Below, piece by piece: positions 37,135-44,683 of a DNA stretch of 64,000 nucleotides; the stretch's first letter is position 1; each line of letters starts with the position of its first letter. Origin of the DNA: Bradyrhizobium algeriense (lineage in GTDB: Bacteria > Pseudomonadota > Alphaproteobacteria > Rhizobiales > Xanthobacteraceae); contig NZ_JAZHRV010000001.1 in assembly GCF_036924595.1 (NCBI RefSeq), forward strand, positions 2,728,001-2,792,000, written 5' to 3'. The notes beneath the pieces are model-generated. The model was not told where the DNA came from. It did not search any database and worked only from the letters and a program-made list of their open reading frames with translations. The position numbers were made by a program, and so were the translations under genes.

Positions 37135-37504
37135 GGCGGGACCTCCTCCGGCTAGTTGATTTGAAGTAGAGATTATCACCCTTGCAGGGCGGTGACCATA
37201 CAACTTGCGAAAGGCCGGGGCCGCCACCCCGAGGGCGGCCTTGGTTTGAAGCCCAATAACAAGCCCGGTTCCGCACTGCTGTGCCCGGGGTCAACCACCC
37301 CTAGCCTCACCCGGCACGGCGAATCAGGCTGAACCTGCTCTTGGTTTGAGAGAGGCGTTCCCCGCCTTGCGGCGCTGCGCGCTACGCGCAAGCCTGCGTC
37401 GCGCAAACCCTATTATGTAATCCTCGCTTCAATTCGTAGGCTCATTCCCCTGGATAACTTGGATACGCCTTTTCATTGTCATAAAACATTCATACACCGC
37501 CCCA
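37135..37504. other. Hairpin-rich non-coding region
   Basis: About 370 bases without a credible gene. The minus strand shows several stems, for example GGCCGCC with GGCGGCC and CCCTGCAAGGG. The word TCAAACCAAG occurs twice, about 110 bases apart. It could be the long structured leader of the 40-aa gene, a small RNA, or repeat debris; I cannot tell which. Confidence 0.35.
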
Positions 37505-39106
37505 ATGGAGACATCGTTGAACGCGCCGCAGCCAGTCGTGAGCGATTCCGGCGCGGCGATTGCTGTGCGACGGCCCGAACAGGCGGAAATCGAACTTAAG
37601 CTGCTCGCGCCGCAAGGCGCCCTCGAGCAACTGCGCGAGATACCTGTCATCGTGCAGCATGCACGCAACCGCGGCGCGTTTCGCCGGCTGGAAACGGTGT
37701 ATTACGATACGCCGGAGCGCCTGCTGTTCCGGCATGGCATGTCGCTGCGCGTGCGACGCAGCGGCAAGCACTTCATTCAGGCACTCAAGCTTCTACCCAA
37801 TGCCGGACAACCTCTGACCCGACGGCAGTGGGAAGCACCGGTTGACAACGTCGCTCCCGATCTGGCGCGGCTTCCCGCCGACGAGGTCGGCGATCCCGTG
37901 ACGACGCTCACCAACGACGGACTGGTGCCGGTTTTCGCGACGAGAATTCGCCGGCACGCGCGGCAGCTCGATCTGCCCGATGCTTTCGTTGAAATCGCAT
38001 TCGACGAGGGGATGATCGAGGCCGGCGGGCGCCAGGAAGTCCTGTCCGAAATCGAACTTGAATTGAAGAGCGGCAATGCCGGCATCCTGTTCGATCTCGG
38101 AACGCAGTTGCTCGACGCTGCGCCGCTACAGGTCGGCACGCGCAGCAAGGCGGAGCGCGGCTATGCGCTCGCGTTCGACGTCGTGCAGCCGGCGGCGAAA
38201 GCCGAGCCATTCAGCATCACTGCAGAGCAGGTGGTCGACGACGTCATCGCGCTCCTGTTGGGGACCTGCTGGCATCATCTTCTGAAAAATCAGGCCGTGG
38301 CGGAGGCGGGATCGGACCCTGAAGGCGTGCATCAGATGCGCGTCGCCTTGCGCCGCTTGCGCACGATATGTGCGCTGTTCCGGCGCGATATTCCGTCGCC
38401 TGCATTCCAGACGGTCAACAGCGAAGCGCGGTGGCTGATGCAGCAGCTCGGCCCGGCGCGGGAGTGGGATGTCTTCGCCGAGACGACCGTTACTCGCCTG
38501 GTCGCGGCGGCTCCGGATGTCGATTTCGGCGGCCTGCGTGAGGCGGTCGAACGGCAACGCAAATCGAGCTACGCCGCCTTGCAGACCGTTCTCGCCGATC
38601 CCCGCTGCAGCCGTTTCCTGCTCTCGCTGGGGCAGCTGGTCGAACGCCGCGGCTGGCGCAACGAGATCGACAGCGAAGCGCTGGCGGCGCTGTCGTTACC
38701 GATGCCGACGCTCGCGAACAAGATTTTGGCGCGCCTGCATCGCAAGGCGCTCAGGCGTGGCGCGCATTTCCGGCAGCTCAACGTCGATGCGCAGCACGAT
38801 CTCAGGATCGACCTCAAGAAGCTGCGTTATGCGGCGGAGTTCTTTCTGCCGCTTTATGCCACGCAGGCGCCCGCCAGGCGTTACGCGAGGCGGCTCGCCA
38901 GGCTCCAGACCAGTCTCGGACGCGTGCGCGACATCGCAAGCACCCGCGTTCTGCTCGACACCATCAGGCAGGAAGACCAGCCTGCGCTTCATCTCGCCAT
39001 CGGCGCAGTGGCCGGTTGGCAAGCCCACGATCAGATTGCTGCGGCAAGAACGCTGCGCAAGAGATGGCGGCGGTTCAAAGCGACGCCCGCATTCTGGAGC
39101 CGGTAG
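37505..39106 (+). CDS. CYTH-CHAD domain protein
   Basis: A 533-aa cytoplasmic protein. The CYTH domain (about 22-220) starts with the metal/phosphate ExExK-type motif EIELKL and contains RLETVYYDTPERLLFRHGMSLRVRRSGKHFIQALK and EIELELKSGN. These are features of inorganic triphosphatases. The CHAD domain (about 240-525) is helical with conserved histidines (GVHQMRVALRRLRTICALFR, RIDLKKLRYAAEFF) and binds polyphosphate. The pairing suggests triphosphate or polyphosphate metabolism or localisation. Confidence 0.92.
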   Translation: METSLNAPQPVVSDSGAAIAVRRPEQAEIELKLLAPQGALEQLREIPVIVQHARNRGAFRRLETVYYDTPERLLFRHGMSLRVRRSGKHFIQALKLLPNAGQPLTRRQWEAPVDNVAPDLARLPADEVGDPVTTLTNDGLVPVFATRIRRHARQLDLPDAFVEIAFDEGMIEAGGRQEVLSEIELELKSGNAGILFDLGTQLLDAAPLQVGTRSKAERGYALAFDVVQPAAKAEPFSITAEQVVDDVIALLLGTCWHHLLKNQAVAEAGSDPEGVHQMRVALRRLRTICALFRRDIPSPAFQTVNSEARWLMQQLGPAREWDVFAETTVTRLVAAAPDVDFGGLREAVERQRKSSYAALQTVLADPRCSRFLLSLGQLVERRGWRNEIDSEALAALSLPMPTLANKILARLHRKALRRGAHFRQLNVDAQHDLRIDLKKLRYAAEFFLPLYATQAPARRYARRLARLQTSLGRVRDIASTRVLLDTIRQEDQPALHLAIGAVAGWQAHDQIAAARTLRKRWRRFKATPAFWSR

Positions 39107-39187
39107 GGTCCGTCACCTGGACAAACGACGGAAGGGCATGTCGTCCGCTCCCGTCTCGTCTATACTGAACTCTGCAAGGGGCGAAAT

Positions 39188-39508
39188 ATGAATTGTCGCA
39201 GGAATACGATTTTTGGGGCTGCGCTATGCGCCGCGGCGGTGGCAAGCGCACCGTCAGCCGCGTTCGCGCAGTCGAGTTTCCGGAACTATCGCTGCGCCGA
39301 CGGGGCGCAATTCATTGTCGGGTTCTTTCAGTACGATTCCCGCGCCCATCTGCAGCTCGACGGCAAGGCGCTGACTCTACCCAAGCGCGTGACGCTGTCG
39401 GGGTCGCGTTATCAGGCGAAGGGCGTGACCCTGAGGATCACCAAGGCCGGGGTCACGACGCTCAAGCATGCCAGGCGGCCGACCACCACATGCGAGCAGC
39501 AGACATGA
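39188..39508 (+). CDS. MliC-like (C-type lysozyme inhibitor family) secreted protein
   Basis: A 106-aa protein with a signal peptide ending AAFAQ (residue 28). The mature domain is FRNYRCADGAQFIVGFFQYDSRAHLQLDGKALTLPKRVTLSGSRYQAKGVTLRITKAGVTTLKHARRPTTTCEQ. It shares the YxCxxGxxFxVxF, AxLxLDGxxxxL and SGxRYxxxGVxLxI pattern of membrane-bound lysozyme inhibitors. The usual lipobox is absent, so it should be soluble in the periplasm. GGGG precedes the ATG. Lysozyme inhibition is inferred. Confidence 0.72.
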   Translation: MNCRRNTIFGAALCAAAVASAPSAAFAQSSFRNYRCADGAQFIVGFFQYDSRAHLQLDGKALTLPKRVTLSGSRYQAKGVTLRITKAGVTTLKHARRPTTTCEQQT

Positions 39509-39546
39509 AAAAGGGCCGAAACGGCGTTGTTCCGACCCTTTTTTAG
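39506..39546 (+). terminator. Rho-independent terminator after the MliC-like gene
   Basis: AAAAAGGGCCG and CGACCCTTTTTT form a stem with one mismatch, ending in a run of T, and begin right at the stop codon of the MliC-like gene. Confidence 0.75.
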
Positions 39547-39598
39547 TTCACCGTCCGCGCCTCACTTGGGCGCGCTTCTGCCAAACACCTTCCAGGCA

Positions 39599-39799
39599 TC
39601 AGTGATCACGCTCGTTGGTGGCGTCCGCGATGGCGGCGGCGTGGTACCAGCTACCGCTGCAGTCCGCGAGGTTGACCGGCTGGGCGGTCATCTCGGCCGT
39701 CTTGGTCTCGCCATAGCGACGTCCCCCGAGAGCCGCGCGGCCCCCGGCTGGGAATTGGTAGATCTTGGCAGACCCCTGACTCAAACCCGTATTCATCAT
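39599..39799 (-). CDS. DUF2735-family small protein
   Basis: A 66-aa protein: MMNTGLSQGSAKIYQFPAGG, then RAALGGRRYGETKTAEMTAQ, then PVNLADCSGSWYHAAAIADA and a short tail. The QGSAKIYQFPxGGRxALGGRRYGE block and CSGSWYH mark DUF2735. In rhizobia this family is often beside glnII, as here (divergent, 571 bases apart), which hints at nitrogen-linked control. ATG 39799 has GGAG 8 bases upstream. Function unknown. Confidence 0.82.
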   Translation of the reverse strand: MMNTGLSQGSAKIYQFPAGGRAALGGRRYGETKTAEMTAQPVNLADCSGSWYHAAAIADATNERDH

Positions 39800-40370
39800 G
39801 TCAGTCTCTCCTTCTGTCGAAGCGCTAGCCTCCATGGTGCGCCCGACTCGTTCTCTAGTGGTTACAAAGGGCGATATCGGTCGTGCCCTCGATGGATGCA
39901 AGCTGACCAAGAGAGCGTCACATCGTGTCTAATTCGTAGGCATTCCCGGCGCTGCTTCCTGCAAGGCAGCGCGTGGACGATCAACGCATGAGCCGACGGG
40001 ACGGTTGCCCGGGGAGGCTTGTGTGCCGGGCGGGTGCCTCGGAAGGGTGCCGCAGCTTTAATCGCGGAACGGTCCGGAAGCGGAAATGCCGGAGAAATGA
40101 GCTGATTTCGAACTTCAAACCTGTCGCTCAGCCGCTCGTTTTGCAGGCCTGCCGCGCTTCTATGTCGCACCTTTTATTTGAGCTGGCGTGCCCGGCCTCC
40201 TGTGGACAGGTCTTGCCGCAGTGCAGCGACTGGCACGTTAAATGCTTAGTAAGGCGTGGCCTGACGTGGCCGGGTACACGTATGCGGAGACCTCCAGGGG
40301 GCTGGGCGTCAAAATCCAGATTTCAAGGCTTCGGTCTTCCGCATTCCACTAGCAACTCAAGAGAGGCTCA
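39800..40370. other. Divergent regulatory region between the DUF2735 gene and glnII
   Basis: 570 bases with no credible gene. It contains the sigma-54-type promoter at 40231-40246, about 125 bases before glnII. Upstream GC-rich stretches contain GCAC and GTGC words around 40164-40192 that could be part of an NtrC enhancer, but no clean consensus site is seen. Confidence 0.55.
40231..40246 (+). promoter_or_regulatory. Sigma-54 (-24/-12) promoter of glnII
   Basis: TGGCACGTTAAATGCT matches TGGCAC-N5-TTGC(A/T) with the invariant GG (40232-40233) and GC (40244-40245) at the correct spacing. glnII of Bradyrhizobium is a known NtrC/sigma-54 target, which this site supports. Confidence 0.8.
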
Positions 40371-41408
40371 ATGACCAAGTACAAGCTCGAGTATATTTGG
40401 CTCGACGGCTATACGCCGACGCCGAATCTGCGCGGCAAAACGCAGATCAAGGAATTCGACAAGTTCCCGACGCTGGAACAGCTTCCGCTGTGGGGCTTTG
40501 ACGGCTCGTCGACCATGCAGGCCGAAGGCCACAGCTCCGATTGCGTGCTGAAGCCGGTCGCTGTCTATCCGGACGCTGCGCGGGAAAACGGCGCGCTGGT
40601 GATGTGCGAAGTCATGATGCCCGATGGCAAGACCCCGCACCCCTCGAACAAGCGCGCGACCATCCTCGACGACGAAGGCGCCTGGTTCGGCTTCGAGCAG
40701 GAGTATTTCTTCTACAAGGACGGCCGTCCGCTCGGTTTTCCGTCGGATGGCTATCCTGCGCCGCAAGGCCCGTACTACACCGGCGTCGGTTACTCGAACG
40801 TCGGCAGCGTCGCGCGCAAGATCGTGGAAGAGCACCTCAACCTCTGTCTCGCCGCCGGCATCAACCACGAGGGCATCAACGCCGAAGTGGCGAAGGGCCA
40901 GTGGGAATTCCAGATTTTCGGCAAGGGCTCCAAGAAGGCCGCTGACGAAATGTGGATGGCGCGCTACCTGATGCTGCGCCTCACCGAAGCTTACGGCATC
41001 GACATCGAATTCCACTGCAAGCCGCTCGGCGACACCGACTGGAACGGCTCCGGCATGCACGCCAACTTCTCGACCAAGTATATGCGCGAAGTCGGCGGCA
41101 AGGAGTACTTCGAGAAGCTGATGGCGGCCTTTGACAAGAATCTCATGGACCACATTGCCGTCTACGGGCCGGACAACGACAAGCGCCTGACCGGCAAGCA
41201 CGAGACCGCCCCCTGGAACAAGTTCAGCTACGGCATTGCCGACCGCGGCGCCTCGATCCGCGTTCCGCACTCCTTCGCCAACAACGGATACAAGGGCTAT
41301 CTGGAAGACCGCCGTCCGAATTCGCAGGGCGACCCCTACCAGATCGCGTCCCAGATCCTGAAGACCATCGCGGAAGTCCCGACCGACGCCAAGGCAGCCG
41401 CGGCCTAA
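40371..41408 (+). CDS. glnII: Glutamine synthetase type II
   Basis: A 345-aa eukaryote-type GSII that forms glutamine from glutamate, ammonia and ATP. Typical segments are YKLEYIWLDGYTPTPNLRGKT, LPLWGFDGSSTMQAEGHSSDC, GFEQEYFFY (metal Glu residues), GINAEVAKGQWEFQI, NGSGMHANFS and TAPWNKFSYGIADRGASIRVP. The length is normal. Rhizobia carry it alongside GSI. It lacks the GSI adenylylation site and is controlled by transcription. A perfect hairpin follows the stop. Confidence 0.97.
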   Translation: MTKYKLEYIWLDGYTPTPNLRGKTQIKEFDKFPTLEQLPLWGFDGSSTMQAEGHSSDCVLKPVAVYPDAARENGALVMCEVMMPDGKTPHPSNKRATILDDEGAWFGFEQEYFFYKDGRPLGFPSDGYPAPQGPYYTGVGYSNVGSVARKIVEEHLNLCLAAGINHEGINAEVAKGQWEFQIFGKGSKKAADEMWMARYLMLRLTEAYGIDIEFHCKPLGDTDWNGSGMHANFSTKYMREVGGKEYFEKLMAAFDKNLMDHIAVYGPDNDKRLTGKHETAPWNKFSYGIADRGASIRVPHSFANNGYKGYLEDRRPNSQGDPYQIASQILKTIAEVPTDAKAAAA

Positions 41409-41450
41409 GCGATCCACGATATGACCCCCGGGGTGCCCGGGCTGCAAAGC

Positions 41451-41494
41451 TGATCCGCCAAGGCGAAACCGCCTTGGCGGATCATTGCGTTTTG
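41451..41494 (+). terminator. glnII terminator hairpin
   Basis: TGATCCGCCAAGGC (41451-41464) and GCCTTGGCGGATCA (41471-41484) are perfect complements around GAAACC, followed by TTGCGTTTTGA. The T tract is weak, but position after glnII supports termination or 3'-end protection. Confidence 0.7.
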
Positions 41495-41600
41495 ATGACA
41501 CGGGGTCTTGATGAGATTGATTCAAATACGCCGATTCAAGACCGTTTCCCTGCGTTGTGAAGCGCGCTAGACAGCGGCGTGGCCTGCCGGGGATGCGGCA

Positions 41601-42305
41601 TTGTTTGAGGGATTTTACAAAGTCAGGTTTCAGCTTGGCGCTGCGGTCGGCCGCAGCGTCATGTATGCGCGCGACGGCAGGATGCTGGGCGGCAATTCGG
41701 CCTTCGCTCATATTGGCACGTACGAAAAGCGGGACGATGGCGTCGACATCGTGATCCAGACCGTCCGCCACAACCCGGACCCGAATTACCGCGCGATGGC
41801 CGGCACCGACGATGCCACCCTGCTGGCGAAGGGCAGGGCTGACGGAGACCTCTATCGTTTCGAAGGGGGCCTGAAGGAATTGCCCGGCGTGGCGTTTCAC
41901 TCGGTGATGACGCCGATCGAGCAGGACGCCGTACCGATCGCCGGCGGCGTCGGCAAGGATGGCATCGTCAACGGCCTCTATTCCATTCACACCCGCATGC
42001 TTGACGGTGTCGAGGGCGGCCTGACCGGCGTCATGTTGCTTAATGCAGGCCGCATCCTGGGCGGCGATGCCTCGTTCTATTATCTCGGCACCTACACCTC
42101 GGAGAATGGCCGCTGGAAGGGCCAGATCCTCAATCAGGAGCACACGCCGGCCATGGGAGATAACCCCATCTTCGGCGGCCACGAAGTTGGCATCGGCTTT
42201 TCCGGCACCTGCGACAAGGAGGGCGCGATGCTTGAGGCGACCGCGCTCGCCGGCAAGCGCAGCCTTCGCATGACCGCGGTGCTGAAGCTGATGCACCAAG
42301 TGTAG
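41601..42305 (+). CDS. GrlR-like protein with two tandem domains (paralog 2)
   Basis: A 234-aa paralog of the proteins at 33431 and 44684. Domain 1 is FEGFYKVRFQLGAAVGRSVM, then DGRMLGGNSAFAHIGTY. Domain 2 is NGLYSIHTRMLDGVEGGLTG, GRILGGDASFYYLGTY, GRWKGQILNQEHT and GGHEVGIGFSGT. Start is TTG 41601 with GGGGA 8 bases upstream. It is followed after 5 bases by a ModA-like gene, suggesting an operon. By family it could bind and restrain a regulator; the partner is unknown. Confidence 0.8.
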   Translation: MFEGFYKVRFQLGAAVGRSVMYARDGRMLGGNSAFAHIGTYEKRDDGVDIVIQTVRHNPDPNYRAMAGTDDATLLAKGRADGDLYRFEGGLKELPGVAFHSVMTPIEQDAVPIAGGVGKDGIVNGLYSIHTRMLDGVEGGLTGVMLLNAGRILGGDASFYYLGTYTSENGRWKGQILNQEHTPAMGDNPIFGGHEVGIGFSGTCDKEGAMLEATALAGKRSLRMTAVLKLMHQV

Positions 42306-42310
42306 CGACG

Positions 42311-42997
42311 ATGAGCGATACCGTGCGCGTGCTCTCGACGCTGGCTTTGAAGGGCGCCGTGCACGGCCTGGCTGGCCGGTATCAAACGGCCGGCGGCGCG
42401 CGTATCGATGCCGATTTCGCTCCGACATTGGCGCTGTTGGAGCGGTTGCGCACCGGAGAGGCGGCCGACGTCGTGATCCTGACCCGCGAGGGGTTGGACG
42501 AGGTCGTCCGCGACGGGCGGGTGGTCGCTGAAAGTTGCGTGGATCTGGCCCGCTCCTGGGTTGGCATCGCCGTGAGAGTCGGCGCGACCCATCCGGATAT
42601 CTCAACCGAGGCGGCGTTGTGTGCGGCACTGCTTGGTGCCCGCTCCGTGGCCTATTCGCGGCTCGGCGCCAGCGGCATTCTGTTCGCAAAGCTGATCGAG
42701 CGCCTCGGCATTGCCGCCGACATCAATGCAAAGGCGCAGATCATCCAACAGGGATTTACCGCCGAGCGGCTCGCCAGCGGCGAGGCCGATCTCGCGGTCC
42801 AGCAGATCAGCGAGTTGAAGCAGGTTGGGGGGATCGAGGTGGTTGGGCCTATTCCATACGAACTGCAAACGCCTGCGGTATTCTCCGCGGGGCGAATGGC
42901 GGCGACGCACAGGCCGGCCGAGACAGACCGGTTGCTGCGGTTTCTCGCCTCGCCCGAGGCCGCGCCGGCGTTGCGCGAGAGCGGGCTGGAACCTTGA
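42311..42997 (+). CDS. ModA-like substrate-binding-fold protein lacking a signal peptide
   Basis: A 228-aa protein with the type II periplasmic-binding fold: VRVLSTLALKGAVHGLAGRYQTAGGARIDADFAPTLALLERLRTGEAADVVILTREGLDEVV matches ModA and related molybdate-binding proteins. QQGFTAERLASGEADLAVQQISELKQVGGIEVVGPIPYELQ follows. It begins directly with the first strand, so no export signal exists. It therefore probably acts in the cytoplasm, perhaps as a sensor. No ModBC genes are nearby. It is co-directional with and 5 bases from the GrlR-like gene. Confidence 0.85.
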   Translation: MSDTVRVLSTLALKGAVHGLAGRYQTAGGARIDADFAPTLALLERLRTGEAADVVILTREGLDEVVRDGRVVAESCVDLARSWVGIAVRVGATHPDISTEAALCAALLGARSVAYSRLGASGILFAKLIERLGIAADINAKAQIIQQGFTAERLASGEADLAVQQISELKQVGGIEVVGPIPYELQTPAVFSAGRMAATHRPAETDRLLRFLASPEAAPALRESGLEP

Positions 42998-43029
42998 ATT
43001 TCAGGGCGTCTCGACGCAACCTGCGCTTT

Positions 43030-43854
43030 ATGAAGAGGGCGCTCCAAGGCCTGCTGATCGTCGTCGTCGCTGCGGCCCTGGCGCAGGGCCCGGCCCATGC
43101 GCAGTCGGCCGATCTCGTGCTGTGCGACCGTGTTGCGGCCGATCCCGCCGACCCCGACAAACCGGCCGACGCGAAGGGCGTGGCCGATGTCGCGGCCTCC
43201 GACATCGCCACCGCCATCAAGTTCTGCAAGAGCGCGGCGAGTTCGTCGCGCCGGGCGATGTACCAACTCGGGCGGGCCTATGCTGCCAATCGCCAGATGC
43301 CGGAAGCGCTGGCGGCCTGGCGCAAGGCGGCCGACAAGGGCTCGACCTCGGCCATGGTCGAACTCGGCGTGCTCTATGGGACCGGCGCGGGCGTCACGCG
43401 CGACGAGGCGCAGGCGCGCAAACTGTTCGAACGCGCGGCCCGGGCCGGCAATCCGCGCGGCGTCAGTAACCTCGCTGCCCTCGGCGGCGGAGCAGCCTCC
43501 GATCCGGCGCGTGGGCGCGAACTGCTGTCGAAGGCCGCCGAGACCAATGCCGAGGCGCAGTATCAACTCGGCATGATGCTGGCCGAAGGCAATGGCGGGG
43601 CCAGGGACGACACGGCGGCCCGCGCGCTGTTCGAGAAAGCGGCGGGGCAAAATCATCCCGGCGCGCTGGAGCGGATGGGCGCGTTCGCGCAGGAAGGCCG
43701 CGGTGGACCAAAGGATTCCGACGCCGCCAAAGCCTACTATCAGCGCGCCGCCGCCCTTGGCGATGAGGATGCGAAGAAAGCGCTCGAGCGGCTTCGCTGT
43801 CCCTACACGATCAAGGACAAGCGCGGCAACGTGGTGACGAATTTGTGCTTCTGA
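43030..43854 (+). CDS. Secreted Sel1-repeat protein
   Basis: A 274-aa protein with a signal peptide ending GPAHAQS (about 25) and four or five Sel1-like repeats (about 70-255): SSRRAMYQLGRAYAANRQMPEALAAWRKAADKGSTSAMVELGVLYGTGAGVTRDEAQARKLFERAARAG and so on. Sel1 arrays are helical scaffolds for protein contacts in the periplasm. A final CPYTIKDKRGNVVTNLCF has two cysteines that may bridge. ATG 43030; a longer frame upstream to 42535 overlaps the ModA-like gene and was rejected. Confidence 0.87.
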   Translation: MKRALQGLLIVVVAAALAQGPAHAQSADLVLCDRVAADPADPDKPADAKGVADVAASDIATAIKFCKSAASSSRRAMYQLGRAYAANRQMPEALAAWRKAADKGSTSAMVELGVLYGTGAGVTRDEAQARKLFERAARAGNPRGVSNLAALGGGAASDPARGRELLSKAAETNAEAQYQLGMMLAEGNGGARDDTAARALFEKAAGQNHPGALERMGAFAQEGRGGPKDSDAAKAYYQRAAALGDEDAKKALERLRCPYTIKDKRGNVVTNLCF

Positions 43855-43866
43855 GACGCCCGACGA

Positions 43867-44322
43867 TCAATCCCTGATCAGGACGACGCCGGCAATCAGC
43901 AGCACGGCGCCTGCCAGCCGCGCGGCGCCGATCGGATGCGGCGTCAAGCCGAACGCGCCGAAATGATCCAGCGTAACCGCGGCGAGCACCTGGCCGGCGA
44001 TGACAAGCGCAAACAGCGTCGCCGCGCCGAGCGAGGGTAGCAGCAGGATTGCCAGCAGGATGAAGGCGCCGCCGAACACGCCGCCGGACCAAGCGTACCA
44101 GGGCGCATCGGCCATTGTTTTCCAGGAGGGCACGCGTTCACCGAGCGCGATCACGGCAACGATCATGGTGATGAGGCCGCCAGCATAGCTGACCAATCCC
44201 GCCCAGGCTGGCGAACCCAGCGCCGTGCGCAGGCTGCCGTTGAGCGCCTGTTGGGTGACGACGCTGACACCCGCGCCGAGCGCGAGGAGATAGAGGAAGA
44301 AATGTTGCACCGGGGCCCCCAT
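43867..44322 (-). CDS. DMT/DUF606 (YdcZ-like) small membrane transporter
   Basis: A 151-aa protein with five hydrophobic spans: FFLYLLALGAGVSVVTQQALNGSLRTALGSPAWAGLVSYAGGLITMIVAVIAL and GVFGGAFILLAILLLPSLGAATLFALVIAGQVLAAVTLDHFG. The QxxxNxxLRxxLGSPxxAxLVSYxxG element marks DUF606. Such proteins act as half-size drug/metabolite transporters and often pair. Start ATG 44322 keeps the usual family length. An upstream ATG at 44352 is possible. Confidence 0.85.
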   Translation of the reverse strand: MGAPVQHFFLYLLALGAGVSVVTQQALNGSLRTALGSPAWAGLVSYAGGLITMIVAVIALGERVPSWKTMADAPWYAWSGGVFGGAFILLAILLLPSLGAATLFALVIAGQVLAAVTLDHFGAFGLTPHPIGAARLAGAVLLIAGVVLIRD

Positions 44323-44448
44323 CCATTCTGCGCCGGCAGAGCGATCCGGCATCGCAAGGTCAGAGACAACGCGAATAGTCGGACCGGAACAAGTGGGCGT
44401 GCTGCCCAATTATGGCAGGAGGGGCTCGTCAACAAGTGGACGAATCCG

Positions 44449-44598
44449 ATGATCCGAAAACTGCAATCGGGCGAATACCGGCTCTATTCCCGCAAAATAA
44501 ACCCGAAAACGGGCAGGCGCCGTAACCTTGGAACCTTCAAATCCCGCGCGGCGGCGGAAAAGCACGAACGCGCCGTGCAGTATTTCAAGCGGCATTGA
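44449..44598 (+). CDS. 49-aa basic small protein
   Basis: MIRKLQSGEYRLYSRKINPK, then TGRRRNLGTFKSRAAAEKHE, then RAVQYFKRH. A basic protein with a beta-hairpin start (SGEYRLYSRK, RRRNLGTF) and a helix with KSRAAAEKHERAVQYFK. This is the typical AP2/integrase N-arm-like mini domain that recurs in rhizobia as free-standing proteins. It probably binds nucleic acid, by inference. The RBS is weak. Confidence 0.68.
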   Translation: MIRKLQSGEYRLYSRKINPKTGRRRNLGTFKSRAAAEKHERAVQYFKRH

Positions 44599-44683
44599 AC
44601 CTGCGTTAAAACGCGGCTGGTTCCGGGCTTCCGGCGGTGCTATGCCGCCCCGCGAGACAATTCCATAGTGCGGGACATCTTCG

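Noticed and set aside
40368..42689. 773-codon minus-strand open frame opposite glnII and the GrlR-like gene
   Set aside because: It overlaps two real genes end to end; the translation is low-complexity and matches no family.
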